Assembly (NCBI GenBank): GCA_964618175.1
Contig: CAZTZX010000004.1
Span: 1 to 54,831 of the forward strand
Length of the DNA stretch: 54,831 nt
DNA from: DTU018 sp964618175
GTDB taxonomy: Bacteria; Bacillota; Syntrophomonadia; Syntrophomonadales; Syntrophomonadaceae
Direction of reading: 5' to 3'
Part shown: piece by piece, positions 1 to 7,786 of the stretch
Numbering within the stretch: the stretch's first letter is position 1
Layout of the letters: every line of letters begins with the position of its first letter
The notes under the pieces: model-generated
Seen by the model: only the letters and a program-made list of their open reading frames with translations
Told to the model about the DNA's origin: nothing
Database searches by the model: none
Translations under genes and position numbers: made by a program

Positions 1-1
1 A

Positions 2-412
2 TTATTTGGCGTATCACCCAGGGATAATGATGATGCCCTTATCCGTTTAACAAACTTGTCACCAACGGCACCCAATATTGATCTTGCCATTGAGGGCGGA
101 GTCACCTTATTTAATGATGTAGGATACAGTCAGGTAACGGAATTTGAAATAATTGAACCTGGAACCTACATTTTGCAACTGCGTATAGGCAATGACGATG
201 ACACCGTTCTAGCTTCAGGAACTATGAAAGTTAAACCTAGAAACGCTTATACAGTATATGCTATTGGACTTGTCGAAGAGAACCCGCCTTTAGAAATTGG
301 TTTCTTTACCGACCAAATCCCATTTTTCTCCCAACAAATAAATCCAACGGTATTTAGGAAAGACAACTGGTCTATTAGTAGAGTTCCCCGAATAACACTG
401 GTCTATAAGTAG
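2..412 (+). CDS. DUF4397 domain protein, 5'-truncated by the window edge
   Basis: The reading frame is open to the first base of the window. The residues before the first possible TTG start (position 56) already form the first DUF4397 strand (ALIRLTNLSPTAPNIDL), so the gene begins outside. What is visible is one DUF4397 beta-sandwich: the LSPTAP-N-D motif, a VTEF turn, EPGTYILQL, and a closing YTVYAIGL strand. Family members are usually exported and attached to the envelope, often as tandem copies with unknown function. The signal peptide, if any, is not in the window. A 12-bp perfect inverted repeat follows the stop codon. Confidence 0.75.
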   Translation, partial: LFGVSPRDNDDALIRLTNLSPTAPNIDLAIEGGVTLFNDVGYSQVTEFEIIEPGTYILQLRIGNDDDTVLASGTMKVKPRNAYTVYAIGLVEENPPLEIGFFTDQIPFFSQQINPTVFRKDNWSISRVPRITLVYK

Positions 413-418
413 AAGAAC

Positions 419-462
419 ACAGCCCTTGGCATGCGGAAGCATCTTGCATCGCCAAGGGCTGT
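419..462 (+). terminator. Perfect 12-bp hairpin after the DUF4397 gene
   Basis: The arms at 419-430 and 451-462 are exact reverse complements (ACAGCCCTTGGC / GCCAAGGGCTGT). An inner ATGC/GCAT pair partly closes the 20-nt loop. It lies 6 bp after the DUF4397 stop. The downstream side has no real T-run, so it may be a weak or Rho-assisted terminator, or an mRNA 3'-stabilising structure. Confidence 0.5.
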
Positions 463-947
463 TACGTGCCCTTTAACTTACTTTTATAAGAGGGCAGGGG
501 AGCAACTAGCCCGCCACCAACCACCGAATCATCATGTTGGCGACATAATGACGCATTGGACGCCTTTTCGTTGTTGTTGGATGGATTATTCCACCATTGA
601 TTTTCCAAGGGTCTTAAAAGCCAAAATATTAGGCCTATCAGAGAGTGACATCTTTTCACTTTACATTAATGGCAAGTATGATAGCATATCACGCCTCGCT
701 GGCCGTAGCGGCACGGTGATTAATTGATTGATTTAATTGTTGAATTGATTGTCATGAATAATAGTTCGTATCTGATCTACAGAACAGAAAATGAACATTC
801 TGTAAACTAGCCTCACTGTAAAACAGGTAACTAAAAGGATTTCATGCTAGTTTACATAATGTTCATTATCGGAAGTTGGGGAAGGACTATGAAAGGAGCC
901 AATAATTTTTACGGTTCAGCTAATTGAATTAGCATCTTAAATATCTC
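463..947. other. About 500 bp with no supported gene; decayed DNA with an inverted-repeat element
   Basis: The open frames here (431-727 on plus, 462-659 on minus) are rich in Trp, Cys and His, have no convincing ribosome binding site, and resemble no family I know. The only clear structure is the imperfect 22-bp inverted repeat at 790-867, listed separately. The stretch looks like non-coding or decayed mobile DNA between two surface-protein genes. Confidence 0.4.
790..867. repeat. 22-bp imperfect inverted repeat with internal direct repeats, possible IS end relic
   Basis: The arms at 790-811 and 846-867 are reverse complements with one mismatch, around a 34-bp spacer. The left arm contains CTGTAAAC at 800-807, and the spacer repeats CTGTAAAA at 816-823. 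Multiple short repeats near an end resemble transposase-binding sites of IS21-type elements, but no transposase reading frame is present. An RNA hairpin is the alternative explanation. Confidence 0.35.
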
Positions 948-2867
948 CTATGGCCATAAACCAACCATGACCGGTGCCAGAAGCATTGTCCAACGGCTTA
1001 GCTGTACCCAGGGCTTTATAATCGGAATCATTTGAGTCAACATCGCTGAATTGGTAGTTGTAGTTGTATCCTTAGCCGTCGAACTACTACCGTCCTGCTC
1101 CGAAGACCTGCCAGACGGCGGATTATACTGTGTGGGAGGAGTAACTGGCTGGGGCTCGACTCGCACGATGGCAACTACTTGGAGATCAACGGGGGGTTCA
1201 GCCTGTTGAACTTCGGAGGGTAGCAAAAAGGTTCCCTCAGTCAAATATGCTCCCGTTTGATAAGCATTGTAATTACTTAAATCCCAGGTAATATTCACTA
1301 GGTGAATGTCGCCATTACTGTCGGTTATGGTAGTTGTTTCCGGTAAGGCTGCTATGACCTCGGCTAAACTTGCTCCGTAAGCAACCGTAATACTATCTAC
1401 CCCATTAATAGATGCAATAATGGGTTCCTTTTCTTTGATTGTCACCGTTACTGTATATGTTTGTTGACTTTGGTCTTCAGCTATTACGGAGTACGGTACT
1501 TGATCACTAAAATCTTGGGCTTCTTCTGTATCCGGAATTATAGTTTTGCCAGAGTACTTTACGGTGGGTATCAAATTAGTGACGTCAGTTCCATCAGGCA
1601 CCAACACCCTTATAGTCTTATTTTCTTGATCAATAATCCCTCTAACCGTTGGAGATAGCTTATTAAACTCAAATGCGGTTATTATTTTAGGGTCTCTTAA
1701 GGTGTAGCCGGGGTCAGGATCCTGCCTATTATTGATAAGATAAGGATAGGAATAATGAGTTGGGGTGTTGACTATACCCCATATGACATCTTCGCCGACA
1801 AAGTTCCAATCTATAAATGTCTCCATTGATTTCATATCCGCTGTGGTTTTCGGTTCCCCCCTGTCACTATCAGTATTTATTGCAACTGTCGAATCGTAAT
1901 ATGAATTAACAACTTCAGGATCATTAGTGCAGTAACCAACTATTCCGCCAGCTGTCCACGGTTCAGTTATAGGCGGACGTGCCGTTACGCTTCCGACAGC
2001 GAAGCAATTTCGTATTATACCTTTAGAATCTAATCCGATCAGTCCACCCGCATACGGGCCGATTGCGGAAATCACACCACTAGCATAAGAATTGCTTGTA
2101 ATGCTATTGGTGTGATTTCCAACCAATCCTCCTACTGAGCCGATTCCTTCTACAGTAACCAATGCGTAAGATTCACTGATACTTCCCCCTGCAACAGAGT
2201 ACCCCACCAGACCGCCAATACTTCGTCCAACACCAATCACAGTTCCGACCATGCTTGATGCCAGGATGTTGCCTTGGTTTTGCCCAACTAAACCGCCGAT
2301 AAAACTGGTACCATATACTTCCCCTTGCACATAAAAGTTGCTTATTTTTCCGCAGTTAAAACCGACCAGTGCACCGGTATAAAACTTTCCATTTACCGAA
2401 GCATTCTCGAGTTTACCATTAGTTATATGGCACTTTTCGCCAGTGTAGCCGAACAAACCTTGATAATCCTTATCGCTATTAATATATAAGCCTTTAATAG
2501 TATATCCATTAGCATTAAAGGTTCCTGTAAATTCATTCTTATCATCGGCTCCGATCGGTACCCACCCGTTATCTGTGATCCAAGCCGTCTTATTATCGCC
2601 ATGTAAGTAGTCATTAGGTGAAGTAAAGTTTAAGTCGTTCATTAAGATATAATGTTTGTCCAGGTGATCTCGAACATAATCGAGATGCTCAATTTTTCTT
2701 ATCTGATAGGGATCAGCTTCTGTGCCGGTACCACCAGCAAATTCTTCTAAACTAAAATTATTGGTGCTAGCACACGCTACATTATCGGCTCCATATGCCC
2801 ATACCATTGTTATGACTAATAAGCTAATAGCCAGGCATAGTCTGCTAAGTTTGATTAATCGCCACAT
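948..2867 (-). CDS. Secreted GLUG-repeat surface protein with probable C-terminal frameshift
   Basis: The N-terminus has basic residues and a hydrophobic core (about residues 9-25) ending near an AxA-type site, so the protein is probably exported. Residues about 40-340 carry at least six GLUG-like motifs (GALVGFN, GGLVGQN, GGLVGYS, GGLVGNH, GGLIGLD, GGIVGYC), a beta-solenoid type common in bacterial surface and adhesin-like proteins. A DUF5018-like domain (about 395-480) and an Ig-like domain (about 485-560) follow, then a Pro/Ser/Thr linker. The last 30 residues are abnormally hydrophobic. A one-base shift in the ACAACT repeat just upstream gives a different, more protein-like ending. Start ATG is preceded by GGGGAGAGGG. 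Function is unknown; adhesion is a family-level guess. Confidence 0.75.
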   Translation of the reverse strand: MWRLIKLSRLCLAISLLVITMVWAYGADNVACASTNNFSLEEFAGGTGTEADPYQIRKIEHLDYVRDHLDKHYILMNDLNFTSPNDYLHGDNKTAWITDNGWVPIGADDKNEFTGTFNANGYTIKGLYINSDKDYQGLFGYTGEKCHITNGKLENASVNGKFYTGALVGFNCGKISNFYVQGEVYGTSFIGGLVGQNQGNILASSMVGTVIGVGRSIGGLVGYSVAGGSISESYALVTVEGIGSVGGLVGNHTNSITSNSYASGVISAIGPYAGGLIGLDSKGIIRNCFAVGSVTARPPITEPWTAGGIVGYCTNDPEVVNSYYDSTVAINTDSDRGEPKTTADMKSMETFIDWNFVGEDVIWGIVNTPTHYSYPYLINNRQDPDPGYTLRDPKIITAFEFNKLSPTVRGIIDQENKTIRVLVPDGTDVTNLIPTVKYSGKTIIPDTEEAQDFSDQVPYSVIAEDQSQQTYTVTVTIKEKEPIIASINGVDSITVAYGASLAEVIAALPETTTITDSNGDIHLVNITWDLSNYNAYQTGAYLTEGTFLLPSEVQQAEPPVDLQVVAIVRVEPQPVTPPTQYNPPSGRSSEQDGSSSTAKDTTTTTNSAMLTQMIPIIKPWVQLSRWTMLLAPVMVGLWP

Positions 2868-2935
2868 TTCCCTCTCCCCAGTCCCCCATTACTGGTATCA
2901 TATACATTATATCCCCTTATTATAACATAAATGCA

Positions 2936-3060
2936 TAAAAATACCCGTGGCTTAGACGGGCGAAAAGAGACTAGGTTAAATTGTAATTGTTAGAATTAGT
3001 CAGGTAGGTAGGACAATACTGCACACATTAGGAAACCTTCATAACTACAATTTATGTTAT
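2936..3060 (-). promoter_or_regulatory. Structured leader or attenuator-like region upstream of the GLUG gene
   Basis: On the minus strand, a 9-bp inverted repeat (TAAATTGTA at 2977-2985 with TACAATTTA at 3046-3054) is followed by a short CCCGT/ACGGG hairpin (2944-2960) and the U-rich tract TATTTTTA. This order resembles a folded leader with an intrinsic terminator ahead of the GLUG gene. A TATAAT-like box lies further downstream, so transcription could also start past the structure. It matches no riboswitch class I can name. Confidence 0.3.
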
Positions 3061-3081
3061 GAGGTGACGTTTACAAAATTA

Positions 3082-3121
3082 TATAAAGATTGGCCCGGCT
3101 GAGGCGGGCCCAATCTTTATA
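3082..3121 (-). terminator. Intrinsic terminator of the LysR gene
   Basis: A long near-perfect stem (TATAAAGATTGG-CCCG with its complement, one bulge) overlaps the LysR stop codon. It is GC-rich in the centre and flanked by A/T tracts on both sides, so it may work in both directions. Confidence 0.7.
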
Positions 3122-4064
3122 TAAATCTCATTTTTTGATTTTGATTATAGTCGGTTTCCGCTTTCCACATTGAATTGGGATCAGTTAAAAACTCCAAGAA
3201 GTCCTCTTTCATCCCGGTTAAGTTCTCATTAGCTCGGGTCACTACTCGCATATCCCAGACTAAACTTAGCCCTTTTACTTCCATACGTACCAAATGCCCT
3301 TCCTGAATCTCTCTCTGAACTACCGGCAGGGGTACCAGCGATATTCCCTTATTCCTTAAAACTGCTTCTTTGATTGCTTCGAAGTTGCTTATCTCGGTTA
3401 CAATATTAAAGTCTTCGAAAGAAACTCCTTTAGTTTTTAAATACGAATCTACAAAATGGCGAATACTGGATTCTTCTTCCCGAGCGATAAAGGGGGTTTG
3501 CATTAACTCCTCTAAAGAAACTATCCGGCTACTAAACCATCGATTAAAGGCCGGAGCAATTAGTACCAGTTCATTACTTTTAACTGTATATACGTCCAGA
3601 TCTTTATCCAAGAAAGAATCACCTTCTATTACTCCCAGGTCAAGGGAACGATCTTTGATGGAGTTTATAATGTCGTTGCTGTGGCCAATATCCAACCTAA
3701 TATGAACGTTATCATGTAGTTCTTTAAAGGTTATTATAGATGAAGGCAAGAAATAATTGCCTGCTGTATAGTTGGCACCTACATTAATAAATTCTTTATT
3801 ATTTCCGGAAATATTGGCGATTTCACGTTCCATCTCAGCATAAACAGCTAAGATACGTTCACCGTATTCGTAAAACTTTCTCCCAGCTTCAGTAAGTTTA
3901 ACTCCGGTGTTACAGCGTTCAAATAGCGCTACATTGAAGTTCTGTTCCAATATTTTCACCTGAGAACTGATAGCTGGCTGGGTAAAATTCAGTATTTTAG
4001 CAGCTTTAGTAAAGCTCTTGGCCTGGGCTATAGTGCGAAATACTTCAAACTGTTCTATATTCAT
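3117..4064 (-). CDS. LysR-family transcriptional regulator
   Basis: This is a 315-residue protein, normal for LysR. The N-terminal winged helix-turn-helix spans about residues 1-60, with recognition region SFTKAAKILNFTQPAISSQV. A linker helix and a periplasmic-binding-protein-like effector domain (about 90-300) follow. It is divergent from the YlxP-like gene at 4200, with about 135 bp between the two starts. LysR proteins often control the divergent gene and themselves, but no T-N11-A box was identified and the ligand cannot be inferred. The gene closes with its own strong hairpin. Confidence 0.93.
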   Translation of the reverse strand: MNIEQFEVFRTIAQAKSFTKAAKILNFTQPAISSQVKILEQNFNVALFERCNTGVKLTEAGRKFYEYGERILAVYAEMEREIANISGNNKEFINVGANYTAGNYFLPSSIITFKELHDNVHIRLDIGHSNDIINSIKDRSLDLGVIEGDSFLDKDLDVYTVKSNELVLIAPAFNRWFSSRIVSLEELMQTPFIAREEESSIRHFVDSYLKTKGVSFEDFNIVTEISNFEAIKEAVLRNKGISLVPLPVVQREIQEGHLVRMEVKGLSLVWDMRVVTRANENLTGMKEDFLEFLTDPNSMWKAETDYNQNQKMRFI

Positions 4065-4199
4065 CCAAAAATCCCCCTGGTCACGAACCTATTAAATATT
4101 TTTATACTCTTATAATAATATCAAACTTAGGACATTTTACAATAGATTTCGATCTGCAAGGGTTGTCCTCGAAGTTTTAGAAAGGTGGTATCTTCAATC

Positions 4200-4490
4200 A
4201 TGTTTGTCGTTTATGGAACCATTGACCTGCATTTACCCTATTCATCTTCATTGAAAGAAAAACGCAAGACGGTACAGGCTATCATCTCACGAGTTAGAAA
4301 ACGCTTTAATGTTTCTATTAGCGAAGTTGATCATCACGAGCTTTGGCAGCGCTCTACTATTGGATTTGCCGCAGTAAGTGCCAGCTTCGCAGAATCCGAA
4401 TTGATATTGTCAGCCTTAAAAGAAACCATTTATCAACATAGCGATCAAGCGGAACTAATTGACTTCCTTTATAGCCAAATCTCGGAATAA
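4200..4490 (+). CDS. ylxP: DUF503 (YlxP-like) small protein
   Basis: The 96-residue product matches DUF503: an N-terminal strand, the SLKEKR motif, the basic helix VRKRFNVSISEVDHHELWQ, and IGFAAVSA. The frame is open from a GTG at 4185, but that GTG lies inside the Shine-Dalgarno AAAGGTGG, so ATG 4200 is the better start. B. subtilis YlxP is encoded in the nusA-infB-rbfA region and is thought to act in ribosome-associated processes. Here the gene stands alone, so only the family assignment is firm. Confidence 0.85.
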   Translation: MFVVYGTIDLHLPYSSSLKEKRKTVQAIISRVRKRFNVSISEVDHHELWQRSTIGFAAVSASFAESELILSALKETIYQHSDQAELIDFLYSQISE

Positions 4491-4603
4491 ATTTCCATGA
4501 TATTCCATGGTTATAATAAAGGATATTGTCATTTAATGTTGAATTCTGGGTAGTAATTACTTTTCTGTAAAGAAAACTTTGCAAAGGAAAGGAGTGATAA
4601 TCT

Positions 4604-6121
4604 TTGCAAAAAGTAAGAGCTACCATTTCACGTTGTATAGCAGTACTCATTATTGCGGTTCTAGCCTGGTCCGCGATCATGGTACTGCCAAAGGATGCCG
4701 AGGGACTGACTATATCGTATCAACAAGCAACCACCATTGCTTCGCCCCAGCAGCCAGCCGGGATTGATGGCAATCCTTCTTCAGAAGCTGTCACCATTAG
4801 GGTTAACGGAGTTCCCTATACATATTACACTTCGGTGTCAGGATCCACCCCACTACCGAACTTAAAACCGCTGGTAACTACACCGAAAGTACCTACCGGA
4901 TTAAAGGTTGTTTCGATAGGTAATGGTCGACTTGATCTGTCCTGGAACAGAAACTCCGAATCCGACTTAAAGCAGTATCGTCTGGCCTATAAGCCGGCAG
5001 GTGGTTCTTATAAGTCTGTGTTTACCACTGGTACAAGCTATAGTTTAAGCGGCTTGGAGAACGGCAAAAAGTACACTCTGAAGGTCAAAGCTATCAGTAA
5101 TAGCGGTGGAGAATCCAGTTACTGTAGCTTTGTATACGCTACTCCCAAGTTAACAGCCCCCAGTGTGCCCAAAGGATTAACAGTTGTGTCGGTTGGTGAC
5201 GGCCAACTGGACGTTGCCTGGAACAAGAATTCCGAATCCAATTTAAAGCAGTATCGTCTGGCTTATAAACCAGAAGGTGGATCCTACAAGTCTGTTTATA
5301 CTACTGGTACAAGCTGTAGCTTGATCGGCCTTGAAAACGGCAAGAAATACACTCTGAAAGTCAAAGCTATCAGTAATAGCGGTGAAGAGTCCAGTTACTG
5401 TAGCTTTGTCTATGCAAAACCAGCTAGTTCTGCTACGCCCCCATCTCAGTCAAACGTTGAAGTAAAAACGCTGGCATCCGGAACTAAACAGGCGACTTCA
5501 CTGTATGTGATCAAGAGTGGTAAACCGGGACCAGTTGTTATGGTTGTGGGCGGTGTACACGGTAATGAAAAGGCTGGTTATACTGCAGCCCGAAAAATAT
5601 CCGAATACCAGGTCAGCCGTGGTACTCTCCTGGTTCTACCTGAAGCTAACCAATTAGCTATTAAGGCCGGTCGTCGAGCAGCCTCAGGCTATAGTGATCT
5701 GAACCGTTCATTCCCCCAATCATCCAGCCAGGCACCCAAGACGGCTTTATCTCGTGCTATTTACAGTGCGATCAAGGACCATAAAGTTGACTGGTTAATA
5801 GATCTTCATGAGGGGTACGACTACTACAAAAACTCCAGCACTAATTCTGTCGGTCAGACCATGATTTATTATCCAGCTAATTCTACCCGACCCACAGCTC
5901 AAGCTATAGTGAATGATCTAAATAAGGGTATCAGCACTTCAAGCCAGAAATTCACCCTACTACGTTATCCGGTCAAAGGTAGTTTGACCCGGGCAGCTGG
6001 CGAATATCTAGGGGTTCGTGCTATGATCTTTGAGACCTATTCTAAACCTGCCTTGTCGACCCGGGTTAAATACCAAACCCAGGCGGTCAATAAACTGTTG
6101 AGCAGTCTAAATATGCGCTAG
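4604..6121 (+). CDS. Secreted FN3-FN3-zinc carboxypeptidase (AstE/AspA-like, M14 fold)
   Basis: The TTG start at 4604 follows AAAGGAAAGGAG. A signal peptide occupies residues 1-33. Two fibronectin type III domains (about 96-180 and 188-272) are almost identical to each other. The C-terminal catalytic domain (about 285-505) is of the succinylglutamate desuccinylase/aspartoacylase group of M14-like enzymes: HGNE (H319, E322) and DLHEG (H402) give the three zinc ligands, DLNRSFP (365-371) is the substrate-binding Asn-Arg motif, and FETYSK carries a likely catalytic Glu. The substrate is probably a peptide or amide outside the cell, with the FN3 domains acting as spacer or binding modules; cell-wall peptide trimming is possible but unproven. 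It is convergent with the amidoligase gene, with 11 bp between them. Confidence 0.85.
   Translation: MQKVRATISRCIAVLIIAVLAWSAIMVLPKDAEGLTISYQQATTIASPQQPAGIDGNPSSEAVTIRVNGVPYTYYTSVSGSTPLPNLKPLVTTPKVPTGLKVVSIGNGRLDLSWNRNSESDLKQYRLAYKPAGGSYKSVFTTGTSYSLSGLENGKKYTLKVKAISNSGGESSYCSFVYATPKLTAPSVPKGLTVVSVGDGQLDVAWNKNSESNLKQYRLAYKPEGGSYKSVYTTGTSCSLIGLENGKKYTLKVKAISNSGEESSYCSFVYAKPASSATPPSQSNVEVKTLASGTKQATSLYVIKSGKPGPVVMVVGGVHGNEKAGYTAARKISEYQVSRGTLLVLPEANQLAIKAGRRAASGYSDLNRSFPQSSSQAPKTALSRAIYSAIKDHKVDWLIDLHEGYDYYKNSSTNSVGQTMIYYPANSTRPTAQAIVNDLNKGISTSSQKFTLLRYPVKGSLTRAAGEYLGVRAMIFETYSKPALSTRVKYQTQAVNKLLSSLNMR
4889..5419 (+). repeat. Tandem duplication of the FN3-coding segment (276-bp period)
   Basis: Two copies, at about 4889-5143 and 5165-5419, encode FN3 domains offset by 92 residues. 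Long blocks are identical at nucleotide level, including the segments encoding LKQYRLAYK and LKVKAISNSG. Third-codon positions agree over much of the length, so the duplication is recent or kept uniform by gene conversion. Confidence 0.85.
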
Positions 6122-6132
6122 TCTTTAGACGT

Positions 6133-7782
6133 TTAACGAATAATATTAGTTCGGCTGGTTCCGCGAATGGGACCGGAGGTTATTCGACCACGTTGGGTAG
6201 TAGTCGATACTGACCTCCGGTCTCGACTTGCATTTACAGAAGCACGCGACCTGGTAGTGCGCATATCAGTTACGCCAACTCGCGAGCTGCTTCTGGAATA
6301 ATAGGAGGATCGACCAGGTCGGCTACTGCCTGATGTACCTCCTAAAGGGCTCATGGTACTGCTGGTAGCTGATAACACTGAGGATGGTCTGTTGCGTGAC
6401 TTACTGGCACTGTTATATTCCCTTTTAGCAGGTTGATTTAGCTTCCAGCCTTTTCTTAGATCAGTTTTTTCATCCCAGATCACCTGGTTCATTATCATTT
6501 CCGGTATAATTTGCAGCTCTCCCTGGTATTCTTGATACAAATCCAATTTCTCTATATTAGCCCATAAGGAATCAAACATGGGCCGAAAATAATCCTGGTC
6601 CCCTTTATAAAAAGCCTTTTGAGCCTCGGCAGTATTTAGATAGTTCTGGGGAATTTCCGCGTAACGATTAGCAACGATCTTGGCCAGACATAACACTGCG
6701 GTAGTCACTTTTTGACTCATCAACCAACTTCCCGGAGTGCGATATTCAAAACCTCCATGCTCTTTTATTCGATAGTCTCCCATGAAACCATATTTTCTTC
6801 TTCGCCGGGCGGCTGAGGTAGGATTTTCGATCAAGAAGATGGGGATGCCCAGATAGTTGTCAAGAGCTCTGAGTAGACCCCCGTCCAACTTAATGTTACT
6901 GAAGTGTATGTGTCCACCTATAGAGTAACCTTTTACCGGCTGGCTTCCTGCGATCCAACGGGTATTCCGATAAGGTGCCATCCTGGAGGCACTGATAAGA
7001 GCCTGCCTTATATTTGAACTAAGTTCTAAAGGTGACAAAGTTGGGCGGGGTCTTACCTCGGCAATAGGCCGCTGCTGCCGGTTGGGAACTCGAATATTAT
7101 CGCAGCCGATTATGCCATCTCGCGGAAAGAACTCCGAGGCCGATAGCATTTTGCCCGTCTTGCTATTTAGGATCATGAACTCAGGATCAGCTCCCATTTT
7201 AACCTGTATGCTTCTGAGTTCGACTTCCCTTTCAGCCATGTTTTTAATCTTATCCATGATGTGATTAAAATCTTTATCGCGAGGTTCGGGAGAGGAGTTT
7301 ATATTGACCACCTTATAACGGCGCTTAGCGGTCAGCACTATAGTCACCATAGCTATATCCAATCCTACCAAATAGGCTACCCTTCTGGCTAAATCAGCAA
7401 TCTTTTGGTTATCTCTTTCCCGAATATACTTGGACTGCTGTTTACCTCTTATAAAGGTGGAAACTTTTATTGAAACTGCCTCCAGGTCCACTATCAACAC
7501 GTCATAGCTTCGATTTACGGTTTCCTCTTCTGATAATCCATGATAAATACTGTTAGCACTAAGGATTCCAGTAGCTTTATCAATATCTAAGCTGTTGCGT
7601 ACTGCGCGGGGGGTATTAATAATACGTCGTACCGATGAAAAGCGGTCAATGCGATCGATCTGATAATAATCTATATTATTAATGGCCAAGACCCTGTATT
7701 CTACTTCCTCAAACAGTTTTTGCATGGCATTCAGCAGCTTTTCTCCAACCGAATTCATTTGGTATAGTATAGTCAGATTCAT
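6133..7782 (-). CDS. phiEco32-type COOH-NH2 ligase (amidoligase) with Ser/Arg-rich tail
   Basis: ATG 7782 is preceded by AAAGGAAGGTAG and lies 4 bp after the upstream YheC/D stop; an upstream in-frame start at 7824 would overlap that gene without a binding site. The middle part (about residues 190-400) shows the glutamine-synthetase-fold COOH-NH2 ligase signature: GADPEF, EVRPRP, GGHIHF, a basic RRRRKYG stretch, GDYR, and GFEYRTPGSWL. Such enzymes join a carboxylate to an amine using ATP. The N-terminal 190 residues end in a strand (YKVVNINSSPEP) resembling the last strand of ATP-grasp domains, so this part may be a degenerate ATP-grasp. The last 90 residues are low-complexity Ser/Arg/Thr. 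Tight linkage to a YheC/D gene suggests a spore-coat or peptide-tagging role; the substrate is unknown. Confidence 0.8.
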   Translation of the reverse strand: MNLTILYQMNSVGEKLLNAMQKLFEEVEYRVLAINNIDYYQIDRIDRFSSVRRIINTPRAVRNSLDIDKATGILSANSIYHGLSEEETVNRSYDVLIVDLEAVSIKVSTFIRGKQQSKYIRERDNQKIADLARRVAYLVGLDIAMVTIVLTAKRRYKVVNINSSPEPRDKDFNHIMDKIKNMAEREVELRSIQVKMGADPEFMILNSKTGKMLSASEFFPRDGIIGCDNIRVPNRQQRPIAEVRPRPTLSPLELSSNIRQALISASRMAPYRNTRWIAGSQPVKGYSIGGHIHFSNIKLDGGLLRALDNYLGIPIFLIENPTSAARRRRKYGFMGDYRIKEHGGFEYRTPGSWLMSQKVTTAVLCLAKIVANRYAEIPQNYLNTAEAQKAFYKGDQDYFRPMFDSLWANIEKLDLYQEYQGELQIIPEMIMNQVIWDEKTDLRKGWKLNQPAKREYNSASKSRNRPSSVLSATSSTMSPLGGTSGSSRPGRSSYYSRSSSRVGVTDMRTTRSRASVNASRDRRSVSTTTQRGRITSGPIRGTSRTNIIR

Positions 7783-7786
7783 AAGA

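Noticed and set aside
431..727. 98-residue plus-strand open frame (and the 65-residue minus-strand frame at 462-659)
   Set aside because: Neither has a ribosome binding site, recognisable domain or normal composition; the plus-strand frame also starts inside the terminator hairpin after the DUF4397 gene.
2944..2960. Cyclic-di-GMP or other known riboswitch in the GLUG leader
   Set aside because: The CTAAGCCACGGG stretch slightly resembles part of a GEMM-type motif, but the other conserved segments are missing.
4604..4700. Plus-strand frame at 4579-4767 inside the secreted peptidase gene
   Set aside because: It is out of frame with the signal-peptide-bearing gene, which has a strong binding site and matches known domains.
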